In this document: positions 1-10,620 of the stretch, one piece after another
How positions within the stretch are numbered: position 1 is the stretch's first letter
How the letters are laid out: each line of letters begins with the position of its first letter
From: Calliopsis andreniformis
Lineage: Eukaryota > Arthropoda > Insecta > Hymenoptera > Andrenidae
Direction of reading: 5' to 3'
Assembly (NCBI RefSeq): GCF_051401765.1
Contig: NW_027480423.1
Location: 11,036,001 to 11,100,000 of the forward strand
DNA: 64,000 nt
The notes under the pieces: generated by a model
What the model saw: the letters and a program-made list of their open reading frames with translations, nothing else
What the model was told of the DNA's origin: nothing
The model's database searches: none
Translations under genes and position numbers: made by a program

Positions 1-30
1 TATTGTACCTTATGCATCTGGCGTTGACTT

Positions 31-196
31 CTAAGGCCCTAACTATTCGATCTGGTGGAGCAACGCCCTAGAGTGAAGCCTAGGTTGCCCGGAACGTAGA
101 AATGACCATAACTTTCACACTGGTTGCAATTATTCGTTTTATACGATGGAAAAACTGTTGTATTTATATTGTATTTTATGCTTCTAGCGTTTTCTT
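31..196 (+). repeat. Representative satellite monomer (166 bp)
   Basis: One complete unit close to the apparent consensus, given as a reference copy. It contains a CCTAGG hexamer (an AvrII site) and a TTCGAT word, both present in most monomers, so digestion at either site should give a 166 bp ladder. Because 166 is not a multiple of three, each successive monomer is read in a different frame and every frame meets every stop, so a long coding sequence cannot be sustained. Confidence 0.9.
60..88. repeat. Dyad element inside the monomer (representative)
   Basis: The sequence reads GCAAC, a three-base GCC bulge, CTAG, an eight-base spacer AGTGAAGC, then CTAG and GTTGC. The outer arms pair with each other and the inner CTAG pairs with CTAG, giving up to nine base pairs with one bulge. 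The same arrangement recurs in most monomers in both orientations. Whether it forms a cruciform or binds a protein cannot be told from sequence. Confidence 0.6.
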
Positions 197-860
197 CTTA
201 GGCCCTAACTATTCGATCGGGTGGAACAACGCCCTAGGGTGAAGCCTAGGTTGCCCGGAAAGTAGAAATGACCATAACTTTCAAACTGGTTGCAATTATT
301 CCTGTTATACGATGGAAAAACTGTTGTGTTTATATTGTATTTTATGCTTCTGGCGTTGACTTCTAAGGCACTAAGAATTCGATCAGGTGGAGCAACGCCC
401 TAGAGTGAAGCTTAGGTTGCCCGGAACATAGAAATGACCATAACCTTCACACTGGTGGCTATTATTCGTTTTATTCGATGGAAAAACTGTTATATTTATA
501 TTGTATTTTATGCTTCCGGCGCTGACTTCTAAGGCCCTAACTATTCGATCTGGTGGAACAACGCCCTAGAGTGAAGTCTAGGTTGCCCGAAACGTAGAAA
601 TGACCATCACTTTCACACTGGTTGCAATTATTCATATTATAGGATGGAAAACCTGTTGTATTTATATTGTATTTCATGCTCCTGGTGTTGACTTCTTAGG
701 CCCTAACTATTCGATCTGGTGGAGCAACGCCCTAGAGTGAAGCCTAGGTTGCCCGGAACGTAGAAATGACCATCACTTTCAAACTGGTTACAATTATTCC
801 TGTTATACGATGGAAAAACTGTTGTATTTTTATTGCATCTTATGCTTCGGGCGTCGACTT

Positions 861-996
861 CTAAGGCCCTAACCATCCAATCCGTTGCCCGGAACGTAGA
901 AATGACCATAACTTTCACACTGGTAGCAATTATTCGATTTATACGATGGAAAAACTGTTCTATTTATTTTGTGTTTTATGTTTCGCGCGTTGACTT
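861..996 (+). repeat. Truncated monomer, 136 bp
   Basis: The CTAAGGCCCT landmarks at 861 and 997 are 136 bp apart instead of 166. About 30 bp are missing: AACCATCCAATC runs directly into CGTTGCCCGGAACG, losing the segment that normally holds GGAGCAACGCCCTAG and GAAGCCTAGG. The dyad element is therefore absent from this copy. It is a simple internal deletion near position 883. Confidence 0.85.
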
Positions 997-1620
997 CTAA
1001 GGCCCTAACTATTCGATCTGGTGGAGCATCGCCCTAGGGTGAAGCCTAGGTTGCCCGGAAAGTAGAAATGTCCATAACTTTCACACTGCTTGCAATTATT
1101 CGTTTTATACGATGGAAAAACTGTTGTATTTATATTGTATTTTATGCTTCTAGCGTTCACTTCTTAGGCCCTAACTATTCGATCGGGTGGAACAGCGCCC
1201 TAGGGTGAAGCCTAGGTTGCCCGGAAAGTAGAAGTGACCATAACTTTCAAAGTGGTAGCAATTATTCCTGATATACGATGGAAAAACTGTTGCATTTATA
1301 TTGTATTTTATGCTTCTGGCGTTGACTTCTTAGGCCCTAACTATTCGATCTGGTGGAGCAACGTCTTAGAGTGAAGCCTAGGGTGCCCGGAACGTAGAAA
1401 TGACCATCACTTTCAAACTGGTTGCAATTACTCCTGTTATATCATGGAAAAACTGTTGTATTTTTATTGCATTTTATGCTTCGGGCGTTGACTTCTAAGG
1501 CACTAACTATTCAAACTGTTGGAGCAACGCCCTAGGGTGAATCCTAGGTTGCCCGGAAAGTAGAAATGACCATAACTTTCATACTGGTTGCAATTATCTG
1601 GTTTATAGGATGGAAAAACT

Positions 1621-3720
1621 GTTGTATTTATATTGTATTTTATGCTTCTGGCGTTCACTTCTTAGGCCTTAACTATTCGATTTGGTGGAACAACGCACTA
1701 GTGTGAAGCCTAGGTTTCCCGGAACGTAGAAATGGCCATAACTTTCACACTGGTAGCAATTATTCGAAATATACAATGGAAAAACTGTTCTACCTATTTT
1801 GTGTTTTATGTTTCGCGCGTTGACTTCTAAGGCCCTAACTATTCGATCTAGTGGAGCAATGCCCTAGTGTGAAGCCTAGGTTGCCTGGAAAGTAGAAATG
1901 TCCATAACTTTCATACTGGTTTTAATTACTCGTTTTATACGATGGAAAAACTGTTGTATTTATACTATATTTTATGCTTCTGACGTTGACTTCTAAGGCA
2001 CTAACCATTCGATCTGGTGGAGCTACGCCCTAGAGTGAAACATACGTTGCCCGGAACGTAGAAATGACCATTACTTTCACACTCTTTGCAATTATTCATT
2101 TTATGCGATGGAAAAGCTGTTGCATTTATATTGTATTTTATGCCACTGGCGTTAACTTCTTGGGCCCTAACTATTCGATCTGGTGGAGCAACGCCCTAAG
2201 GAGAATCCTAGATTGACCGGGAAGTAGAAATGACCATAACTTTCATACTGGTAGCAATTATTCGATTTATACAATGGAAAAACAGTTCTATTAATTTTGT
2301 TTTTTATGTTTCGGGCGTCGACTTCTAAGGCACTAACTATTCGATCTGGTGGAGCAACGCCCTAGAGTGAAGCCTAAGATGCCCGGAACGTAGAAATGAC
2401 CATAACGATCACACTGATTGCCATTATTCGTTTTATACGATGGAAAAGCTGTTGTATTTATATTGTATTTTATGCTTCTGGCGTTCACTTCTTAGGCCTT
2501 AACTATTCGATCTGGTGGAACAACGCACTAGTGTGAAGCCTAGGTTTCCCGGAACGTAGAAATGGCCATAACTTTCACACTGGTAGCAATTATTCGAAAT
2601 ATACAATGGAAAAACTGTTCTACCTATTTTGTGTTTTATGTTTCGCGCGTTGACTTCTAAGGCCCTAACTATTCGATCTAGTGGAGCAACGCCCTAGTGT
2701 GAAGCCTAGGTTGCCTGGAAAGTAGAAATGTCCATAACTTTCATACTGGTTTTAATTGCTCGTTTTATACGATGGAAGAACTGTTGTATTTATACTATAT
2801 TTTATGCTTCTGACGTTGACTTCTAAGGCACTAACTATTCGATCTGGTGGAGCCACGCCCTAGAGTGAAACATACGTTGCCCGGAACGTAGAAATGACCA
2901 TTACTTTCACACTCTTTGCAATTATTCATTTTATGCGATGGAAAAGCTGTTGCATTTATATTGTATTTTATGCTACTGGCGTTGACTTCTTGGGCCCTAA
3001 CTATTCGATCTGGTGGAGCAACGCCCTAAGGAGAATCCTAGATTGACCGGGAAGTAGAAATGACCATAACTTTCAAACTGGTTGCAATTATTCCTGTTAT
3101 ATGATGGAAAAACTGTTGTATTTTTATTGCATTTTATGCTTCGGGCGTTGACTTCTAAGGCACTAACTATTCAATCTGTTGGAGCAACGCCCTAGGGTGA
3201 ATCCTAGGTTGCCCGGAAAGTAGAAGAGACCATAACTTTCATACTGGTTGCAATTATGCGGTTTATACGATGGAAAAACTGTTGTATTTATATTGTATTT
3301 TATGCTTCTGGCGTTCACTTCTTAGGCCTTAACTATTCGATCTGGTGGAACAACGCACTAGGGTGAAGCCTAGGTTTCCCGGAACGTAGAAATGGCCATA
3401 ACTTTCACACTGGTAGCAATTATTCGATTTATACAATGGAAAAACTGTTCTATTTATTTTGTGTTTTATGTTTCGCGCGTTGACTTCTAAGGCCCTAACT
3501 ATTCGATCTAGTGGAGCAACGCCCTAGGGTGAAGCCTAGGTTGCCTGGAAAGTAGAAATGTCCATAACTTTCATACTGGTTGCAATTATTCGTTTTATAC
3601 GATGGAAGAACTGTTGTATTTATACTGTATTTTATGCCTCTGACGTTGACTTCTAAGGCACTAACTATTCGATCTGGTGGAGCTACGCCCTAGAGTGAAG
3701 CCTAGGTTGCCCGGAACGTA
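1621..3720 (+). repeat. 5-mer higher-order repeat, 830 bp spacing, three imperfect copies
   Basis: The variant GCGTTCACTTCTTAGGCCTT occurs at 1,651, 2,481 and 3,311, exactly 830 bp (five monomers) apart. It is followed in each copy by the unusual TACAATGGAAAAACTGTTC and a TTTCGCGCGTTGACTTC monomer. The first two copies also share the rare TTCGAAATATACAATGG. Copies match until about 2,240 and 3,073, after which monomers differ. A relative of the last copy lies at 56.2-56.9 kb. Confidence 0.85.
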
Positions 3721-4949
3721 GAAATGACCATAACCTTCACGCTGGCTGCAATTACTCCTGTTATGCGATTGAAAAACTGTTGTATCTTTATTGTACTTTA
3801 TGCTCCGAGCTTTGACTTCTAAGGCGCTAACTATTCGATCTGGTGGAGCAACGCCCTAGAGTGAAGCATAGGTTGCCCGGAACGCAGAAGTGGCCATTAC
3901 TTTCAAACTGGATGCAATTATTCGTTCTATACGATGGACGAACTGTTGTATTTATATTGTATTTTATGCTTCTTGCATTGACTTCTTAGGCCCTAGCTGT
4001 TCGATCTGGTGGAACAACCACCTAGATTGAAGCCTAGGTTGCCCCGAACGTAGAAAAGACCATTACCTTCACACTGGTTGCAATTATTCGTTTCATACGA
4101 TGGAAAAACCGTTGTATTTTTATTCTATTTTATGCTTCTGGCGTTGACTTCTTAGGCCCTAACTATTCGAACTGGTGGAGCAACGCCCTAGAGTGGTGCC
4201 TAGGTTGCACGGAATGTGGAAATGACCATTACTTTCACACTGTTTGCAATTATTCATTTTATACGATGGAAAAGTTGTTGTATTTATATTGTATTTTATG
4301 CTTCTGGCGTTGACTTCTAACTCCGTGGCTATTCGGTCTGGTGGAACAACTCCCTATATTGAAGCCTAGGTTGCCCGAAACGTGGACATGACCATAACCT
4401 TCACGCTGGATGCAATTACTCCTGTCATACGATTGAAAATCTGTTGTATCTTTACTGTATTTTATGCTTCGGGCGTTGACTTCTAAGGTCCTAACTATTC
4501 GATCTGTTGGAGCAACGCCCTAGAGTGAAGCCTAGGTTGCCCGCAACGTAGAAATGGCCATTACTTTCACACTGTATGCAATTACTCAATTTATACGTTG
4601 GAAAAGCTGTTGTATTTATATTGTATTTTATGCTTCTGACGTTGGCTTCTAAGGCCGTAGCTATTCCATGTGGTGGAGCAACGCCCTATAGTGAAGCCTA
4701 GGCGGCCCGGAACATAGAAATGACCAGTACTTTCACACTGTTTGCAATTATTCATTTTATACGATGAAAAGACTGTTGTACTTATATTGTATTTTATGCT
4801 TCTGGCGTTGACTTCATAGGCCCTGACTATTCGATCTGGTGGAACAACGCCCTAGAGTGAGTCCTAGGTTGCTCTGAACGTAGAAATGACCATATCTTTC
4901 ACACTGGTTGCTATTATTCCTGTTATACGATGGAAAAGCTGCTGTATTT
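3721..4949 (+). repeat. Divergent monomers with inverted relatives at 61.7-62.9 kb
   Basis: About seven monomers rich in private variants, such as AACAACCACCTAGATTG near 4,012 and TTCTAACTCCGTGGCTATTC near 4,314. Reverse-complement relatives of these same monomers occur in the inverted block. The part from about 4,741 also resembles 34,436-34,755. No gene or other element is seen. Confidence 0.8.
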
Positions 4950-7470
4950 ATATTGTATTTTATGCTTCTGCCGTTGACTTCTAAGGCCCTAACTATTCGA
5001 TCTGGTGGAGCAACGCCATAGAGTGAAGCCTAGGTTGCCCGGTACTTAGAAATGACCATCACTTTCAAACTGGTTGCAATTATTCGTTTTATACGCTGGC
5101 AAAGCTGTTGTATTTATATTGTATTTTATTCTTCTGGCGTTGACTTCTTAGGCCCTGTCTATTCGATCTGGTGGAGCAACGCCTCAGAGTTAAGCCTAGG
5201 TCACCCGGAACGTAGAAATGACCAGTACTTTCACAGTGTTTGCAGTTATTCCTGTTATACGTTGGAAAATCTGTTGCATCTTTATTGTATTGTATGCTTC
5301 AGGCGTTGACTTCTAAGGCCCTAACTACTCGATCTGGTGGAGCAACGCCCTAGAGTGAAGCCAAGGTTGCTCGGAATGTAGAAATGACCATTACCTTCAC
5401 ACTGTTTGCAATTATTCATTTTATACGCTGGCAAAGCTGTTGTATTTATATTGTATTTTATTCTTCTGGCGTTGACTTCTTAGGCCCTGTCTATTCGATC
5501 TGGTGGAGCAACGCCTCAGAGTTAAGCCTAGGATGCCCGGAACGTCGAAATGGTCATTACTTTCGCACTGGTTGCAATTCGTCATGCTATACGATGGAAA
5601 AGCTGTTGCATTTTTATTGTATTTTATGCTTCTGGCGTTGACTTCTTAGGCCCTAACTATTTGATCTGGTGCAGCACCGTCCTAGAGTGAAGCCTAGGTT
5701 GCCCCCAACGTAGAAGTGACCACTACTTTCGCAATGTTTGCAATTATTCATTTTATACGATGGAAAAACTGTTGTACTTATATTGCATTTCATCCTTCTG
5801 GCGTTGAATTCTAAGTCCCTAGCTATTCTATCTGGTGGAGTAACGCCCTAGAGTGAAACCTAGGTTACCCTGAACGTAGAAATGACCAGAACCTTCACAC
5901 TGGTTGCAGTTATTCCTGTTATACGATGGAAAAACTGTTATATTCATAATGTATTTTATTCTTCTGGCGTTGATTTCTTAGGGCCCAACTATTCCATCTG
6001 GTGGAACAATTCCCTAGAGTGAAGCCTAGGTTGTCCGGAACGTAGAAATGACCATTACTTTCACACTGCTTGCAATTATTCATTTTATACGATGGAAAAA
6101 CTGTTGCACTTTTATTGTATTTTATGCTTCTGGCGTTGACTTCTAAGGCCGTAGCTATTAGATATGGTGGAGCAACGCCCTAGAGTGACGCCTAGGTTAC
6201 CCGGATCGTAGAAATGACCAGTACTTTCACACTGGTTGCAGTTATTCATGTTATACGATGGAAGAACTGATTCATCTTTATTGTATTTTATGCTTCTGGC
6301 GTTGACTTCTTCGGCCCTAGATATTTGATCTGGTGGAGCACCGCCCTAGAGTGAAGCCTAGGTTGCCCGGAACGATGAAATGACCATTACTTTCACACTG
6401 TTTGCCAGTATACATTTTATACGATGGAAAAGCCGTTGTGCTTAAATTGTAATTTATGCTTCTGGCGTTGACTTCTTAGGCCCTAACTATTTGATCTGGT
6501 GGAGCACCGCCCGAGAGTGAAGCCTAGGTTGCTCGGAATGTAGAAATGACCATTACCTTCACACTGTTTGCAATTATTCATTTTATACGATGGCAAAGCT
6601 GTTGTATTTATATTGTATTGTATTCTTCTGGCGTTGACTTCTTAGGCCCTGTCTATTCGATCTGGCGGAGCAACGCCTCAGAGTTAAGCCTAGGATGCCC
6701 GAAACGTCGAAATGATCATTACTTTCGCACTGGTTGCAATTAGTCATGCTATACGATGGAAAAACTGTTGCATTTTTATTGTATTTTATGCTTCTGGCGT
6801 TGACTTCTTAGGCCCTAACCATTGGATCTGGTGGAGCAAGGCCCTAGAGTGAAGCCTAGGTTACCCGGAACGTAGATATGACCATAGCCTTCACACAGGA
6901 TGCAATTACTCGTTTTATACGATGGAAAGACTGTTGTATTTATTTTGTAGCTTATGCTTCTGTCGTTGACTTCTAAGGCCCTAACTCTTCGATATGGTGG
7001 AGCAACGCCTCAGAGTTAAGCCTAGGATGCCCGGAACGTCGAAGTGGTCATTACTTTCGCACTGGTTGCAATTAGTCATGCTATACGATGGGAAAGCTGT
7101 TGCAGTTTTATTGTATTTTATGCTTCTAGCGTTGACTTCTTAGGCCCTAACATTTCGATCTGGTGGAACAACGCCCTAGAGTGAAGCCTAGGTTGCCCAG
7201 AACGTAGAAATGAGCATTACTTTCACACTGCTTGCCATTATTCGTTTTATACGATGGAAAAGCTGTTGTATTTACATCGTGTTTAAGCTTCTGGCGTTGA
7301 CTTCTTAGGCCCTAAATATTCCATCTGGTGGAACAACGCCCTGGGGTGAAGCCCAGGTTGCACGGAACGTAGAAATGACCATAACTTTCACACTGATAGC
7401 AATTATTCGTTTTATACATGGAAAAACTGTTCTATTTATTTTGTATTTTATGCTTCGGGCGTTGACTTCT
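4950..7470 (+). repeat. Duplicated block A, copy 1 (partner at 37.8-40.2 kb)
   Basis: About 15 monomers matching the stretch 32,845 bp downstream through a series of rare variants, for example CGCTGGCAAAGCTG near 5,092 and 37,937, and GGAACGATGAAATGACC near 6,368. The match holds to about 7,110. From about 7,253 the offset becomes 32,679, exactly one monomer less, so one monomer was gained here or lost in the partner. Small open frames in it are satellite translations. Confidence 0.85.
6770..7290 (+). repeat. Sub-block shared with 10.08-10.60 kb
   Basis: Three monomers carrying GGAGCAAGGCCCTAGAG, then CTTATGCTTCTGTCGTTGAC, then CGATGGGAAAGCTGTTGCAG are repeated about 3,313 bp downstream. The third of these variants is absent from the 39.9 kb copy of block A, so this sub-block was copied from this locus or the reverse. 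Confidence 0.75.
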
Positions 7471-8214
7471 AAGGCCCTAACTATTGGATCTGGTGGTCCA
7501 ACTGCCTAGAGTGAAGCCTATGTTGCACGGAACGTAGAAATGCACATTACTTTCACACTGGTTGCAATTATTCCTGGTATACGATGGAACAGCTGTTTAT
7601 TTTTATTGTATTTTATGCTTCTGGCGCTGACTTCTAAGGCCCTAACAATTCGATCTGTTGGAGCAACGCCCTAGAGTGAAGCCTTGGTTTCCCGGAACGT
7701 AGAAATGACCACAACTTTCACACTGGTCGCAATCATTCGTTTTATACAATGGAAAAACTGTTGTATTTATATTGTATTTTATGCTTCTGTCGTTGACTCC
7801 TAAGGCTCGAACTATTCGATCTGGTGGAGCAACGCCCTAGAGTGAAACCTAGGTTGCCCGGAACGTAGAAATGACCATAACTTTCACACTGGTTGCAATT
7901 ATACGTTTTATACGATGGAAAAACTGTTGTATTTATATTGTATTTTATGCTTCTGGCGTCCACTTCTTAGGCCCTAACTATTCGATCGGGTGGAACAACG
8001 CCCTAGGGTGAAGCCTATGTTGCCCGCAAGCAGAAATGACAATAACTTTCACACTGGTTGCAATTATACGTTTTATACGATGGAAAAACTGTTGTATTTA
8101 TATTGTATTTTATGCTTCTGGCGTCCACTTCTTAGGCCCTAACTATTCGATCGGGTGGAACAACGCCCTAGGGTGAAGCCTATGTTGCCCGCAAGCAGAA
8201 ATGACAATAACTTT
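7471..8214 (+). repeat. Mixed monomers, with a 165 bp monomer duplicated in tandem
   Basis: The first part (TGTTGCACGGAACGTAGAAA near 7,521) has a relative 1,988 bp downstream at 9,509. From about 7,878 two adjacent 165 bp monomers appear identical: both carry GCGTCCACTTC and CCCGCAAGCAGAAATGACAA, a one-base-shorter form of the usual CCCGGAAAGCAG. The related stretch near 36.4-36.8 kb has only one such monomer. Confidence 0.75.
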
Positions 8215-10110
8215 CAAACTGGTTGCAATTATTCCTGTTATACGATGGAAAAACTGTTGTATTTATATTGTATTTTATGCTTCTGGCGTTGACTTCTGAG
8301 GCCCTATCTATTCAATCTGTTGGAGCAACGCCCAAGGGTGAATCCTAAGTTGCCCGGTAAGTAGAAATGACTATAACTTTCATACTGGTGGCAATTATCC
8401 GTTTTATACGATGGAAAAACTTTTGTATTTATATTGTATTTTATGCTTCTGGCGTTAACTTCTTAGGCCTTAACTATTCGATCTGGTGGAACAACGCACT
8501 AGGGTGAAGCCTAGGTTGCCCGGAACGTAGAAATGAGCATTACTTTCAAACTGGTTGCAGTTACTCCTGTTATACGATGGAAAAACCGTTGCGTTTTTAT
8601 TGTATTTTATGCTTCTGACGTTGGCCTATAAGGTCCTAACTATTCGATCTCGTGGGGCAACGTCCAAGAGTGAAGCGCATGTTGCCCGAAAAGTAGGAAT
8701 GACCATTACTTTCACACTGGTTGCAATTATTCATTTTATACGATTGAAAAACTGTTGTACTTATATTGTATTTTATTCTTCTGGCGTTGAACTCTAAGTC
8801 CCTAGCTATTCGATCTGGTGGAGCAACGCCCTAGAGTGAAGGCTCTGTTGCCCGGAACGTAGAAATGACCATAACCTTCACACTGGTTTCAATTATTCAT
8901 GCTATACGATGGAAAACCTGTTGTATTTTTATTGTATTTTATGCTTCTTGCGCTGACTTCTAAGGTCCGAGCTACTCGATCTCGTCGGGCAACGTCCAAG
9001 GGTGAAGCCTATGTTGCCCGTAACGTAGAAATGACCATATCTTTCACACTGGTTGCAATTATTGGAGATATACAATGGAAAAACTTCTTTATTTATATTG
9101 TATTTTATGCTTCTGGCGTTAACACCAAAGATCCTAGCTATTCGATCTCGTTGGGTAACATCCAAGAGTAAAGCGTATGTGTCCCGAAACGTAAAAATGA
9201 CCATTACCTTCACACTGGTTGCAATTATACTTATTATACGATGGAAAAACTGTTGTATTTTTACTGTATTCTATGCGTCTGGAGTTGTTTTCTAAGACTC
9301 TAACTATTCGACCTGGTGGTGCAACGTCAAAGAGTAAAGCGTATGTTTTCCGAAACGTAAAAATGACCATTACATTCACACTGGTGCAATTATTCGTTTT
9401 ATACGATGGAAAAACTGTTGTATTTATTTTGTATTTGGTGCTTCTGGCGTTGACTTCATAGGCCCTAACTATTGGATCTGGAGGTCCAACAACCTAGAGT
9501 GAAGCCTATGTTGCACGGAACGTAGAAATGCACATTACTTTCACACTGGTTGCAATTATTCCTGGTATTCGATGGAACAACTGTTTATTTTTATTGTATT
9601 TTATGCTTCTGGCGCTGACTTCTAAGGCCCTAACAATTCGATCTGTTGGAGCAACGCCCTAGAGTGAAGCCTTGGTTTCCCGGAACGTAGAAATGACAAT
9701 GACTTTCATACTGGTTGCAATTATTCGTTTTATACGATGGAAAAACTGTTGTATTTATATTGTATTTTATGCCTCCAGCGTTGACTTCTAAGGCTCGAAC
9801 TATTAGACCTGGTGGAGCAACGCCCTAGAGTGAAACATAGGTCGCCCGGAACGTAGAAATGACCATAACCTTCACACTGGTTGCAATTATTCGTTTTATA
9901 CGATGGAAAAACTGTTGTATTTATATTGTATTTTATGCTTCTGGCGTTCACTTCTTAAGCCCTAACTATTCGATCGGCTGGAACAACGTCCTAGGGTGAA
10001 GCCTATGTTGCCCGGAAAGCAGAAATGACCATAACTTTCAAACTGGTGGCAATTATTCCTGTTATACGATGGAAAAACTGTTGTATTTATATTGTATTTT
10101 ATGCTTCTGG
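8215..10110 (+). repeat. Duplicated block B, copy 1 (partner at 47.2-49.1 kb)
   Basis: About 11.5 monomers matching the stretch 38,982 bp downstream. Shared rare variants include GGAGATATACAATGG near 9,063, GACACCAAAGATCCTAGC (AACACC here) near 9,120, and a shortened CACTGGTGCAATTATT near 9,378. The first 650 bp also match 36.75-37.40 kb at an offset of 28,534 bp. The block therefore exists in two long copies and one partial copy. Confidence 0.85.
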
Positions 10111-10620
10111 CGTTGACTTCTTAGGCCCTAACCATTCGATCTGGTGGAGCAAGGCCCTAGAGTGAAGCCTAGGTTGCCCGGAACGTAGATATGACCATAG
10201 CCTTCACACAGGATGCAATTACTCGTTTTATACGATGGAAAGACTGTTGTATTTATTTTGTAGCTTATGCTTCTGTCGTTGACTTCTAAGGCCCTAACTC
10301 TTCGATATGGTGGAGCAACGCCTCAGAGTTAAGCCTAGGATGCCCGGAACGTCGAAATGGTCATTACTTTCGCACTGGTTGCAATTAGTCATGCTATACG
10401 ATGGGAAAGCTGTTGCAGTTTTATTGTATTTTATGCTTCTAGCGTTGACTTCTTAGGCCCTAACATTTCGATCTGGTGGAACAACGCCCTAGAGTGAAGC
10501 GTAGGTTGCCCAGAACGTAGAAATGACCATTACTTTCACACTGGTTGCCATTATTCGTTTTATACGATGGAAAAGCTGTTGTATTTACATCGTGTTTTAA
10601 GCTTCTGGCGTTGACTTCTT
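10111..10620 (+). repeat. Three monomers copied from the 6.8-7.3 kb type
   Basis: This stretch carries GGAGCAAGGCCCTAGAG, the TAGCTTATGCTTCTGTCG monomer and the CGATGGGAAAGCTGTTGCAG monomer in the same order as 6,770-7,290, at about 3,313 bp offset. It ends where the 22-mer block begins. Confidence 0.75.

Larger units (their letters stand above)
1..1620 (+). repeat. Irregular monomers, no clear HOR
   Basis: About ten monomers with individually different variants. It includes one shortened monomer at 861. Bases from about 1,400 onward resemble the stretch 1,660 bp downstream (near 3,060), so the edge of the following 5-mer block is gradual. Nothing else is seen here. Confidence 0.8.

Noticed and set aside
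36..43. CCCTAA, the telomere-like hexamer
   Set aside because: It occurs once per monomer inside GGCCCTAACTATT and never in tandem, so it is not telomeric.
31..196. Possible CENP-B box
   Set aside because: No monomer segment I checked fits the NTTCGNNNNANNCGGGN core; TTCGATCTGGTGGAG and the reverse-strand TTCTACGTTCCGGG fail at required positions.
2165..2185. RNA polymerase III B-box-like TTCGATCTGG, as in tRNA-derived elements
   Set aside because: Only the TTCGA core fits; the flanking bases do not, no A box is found at suitable distance, and no cloverleaf or terminator follows.
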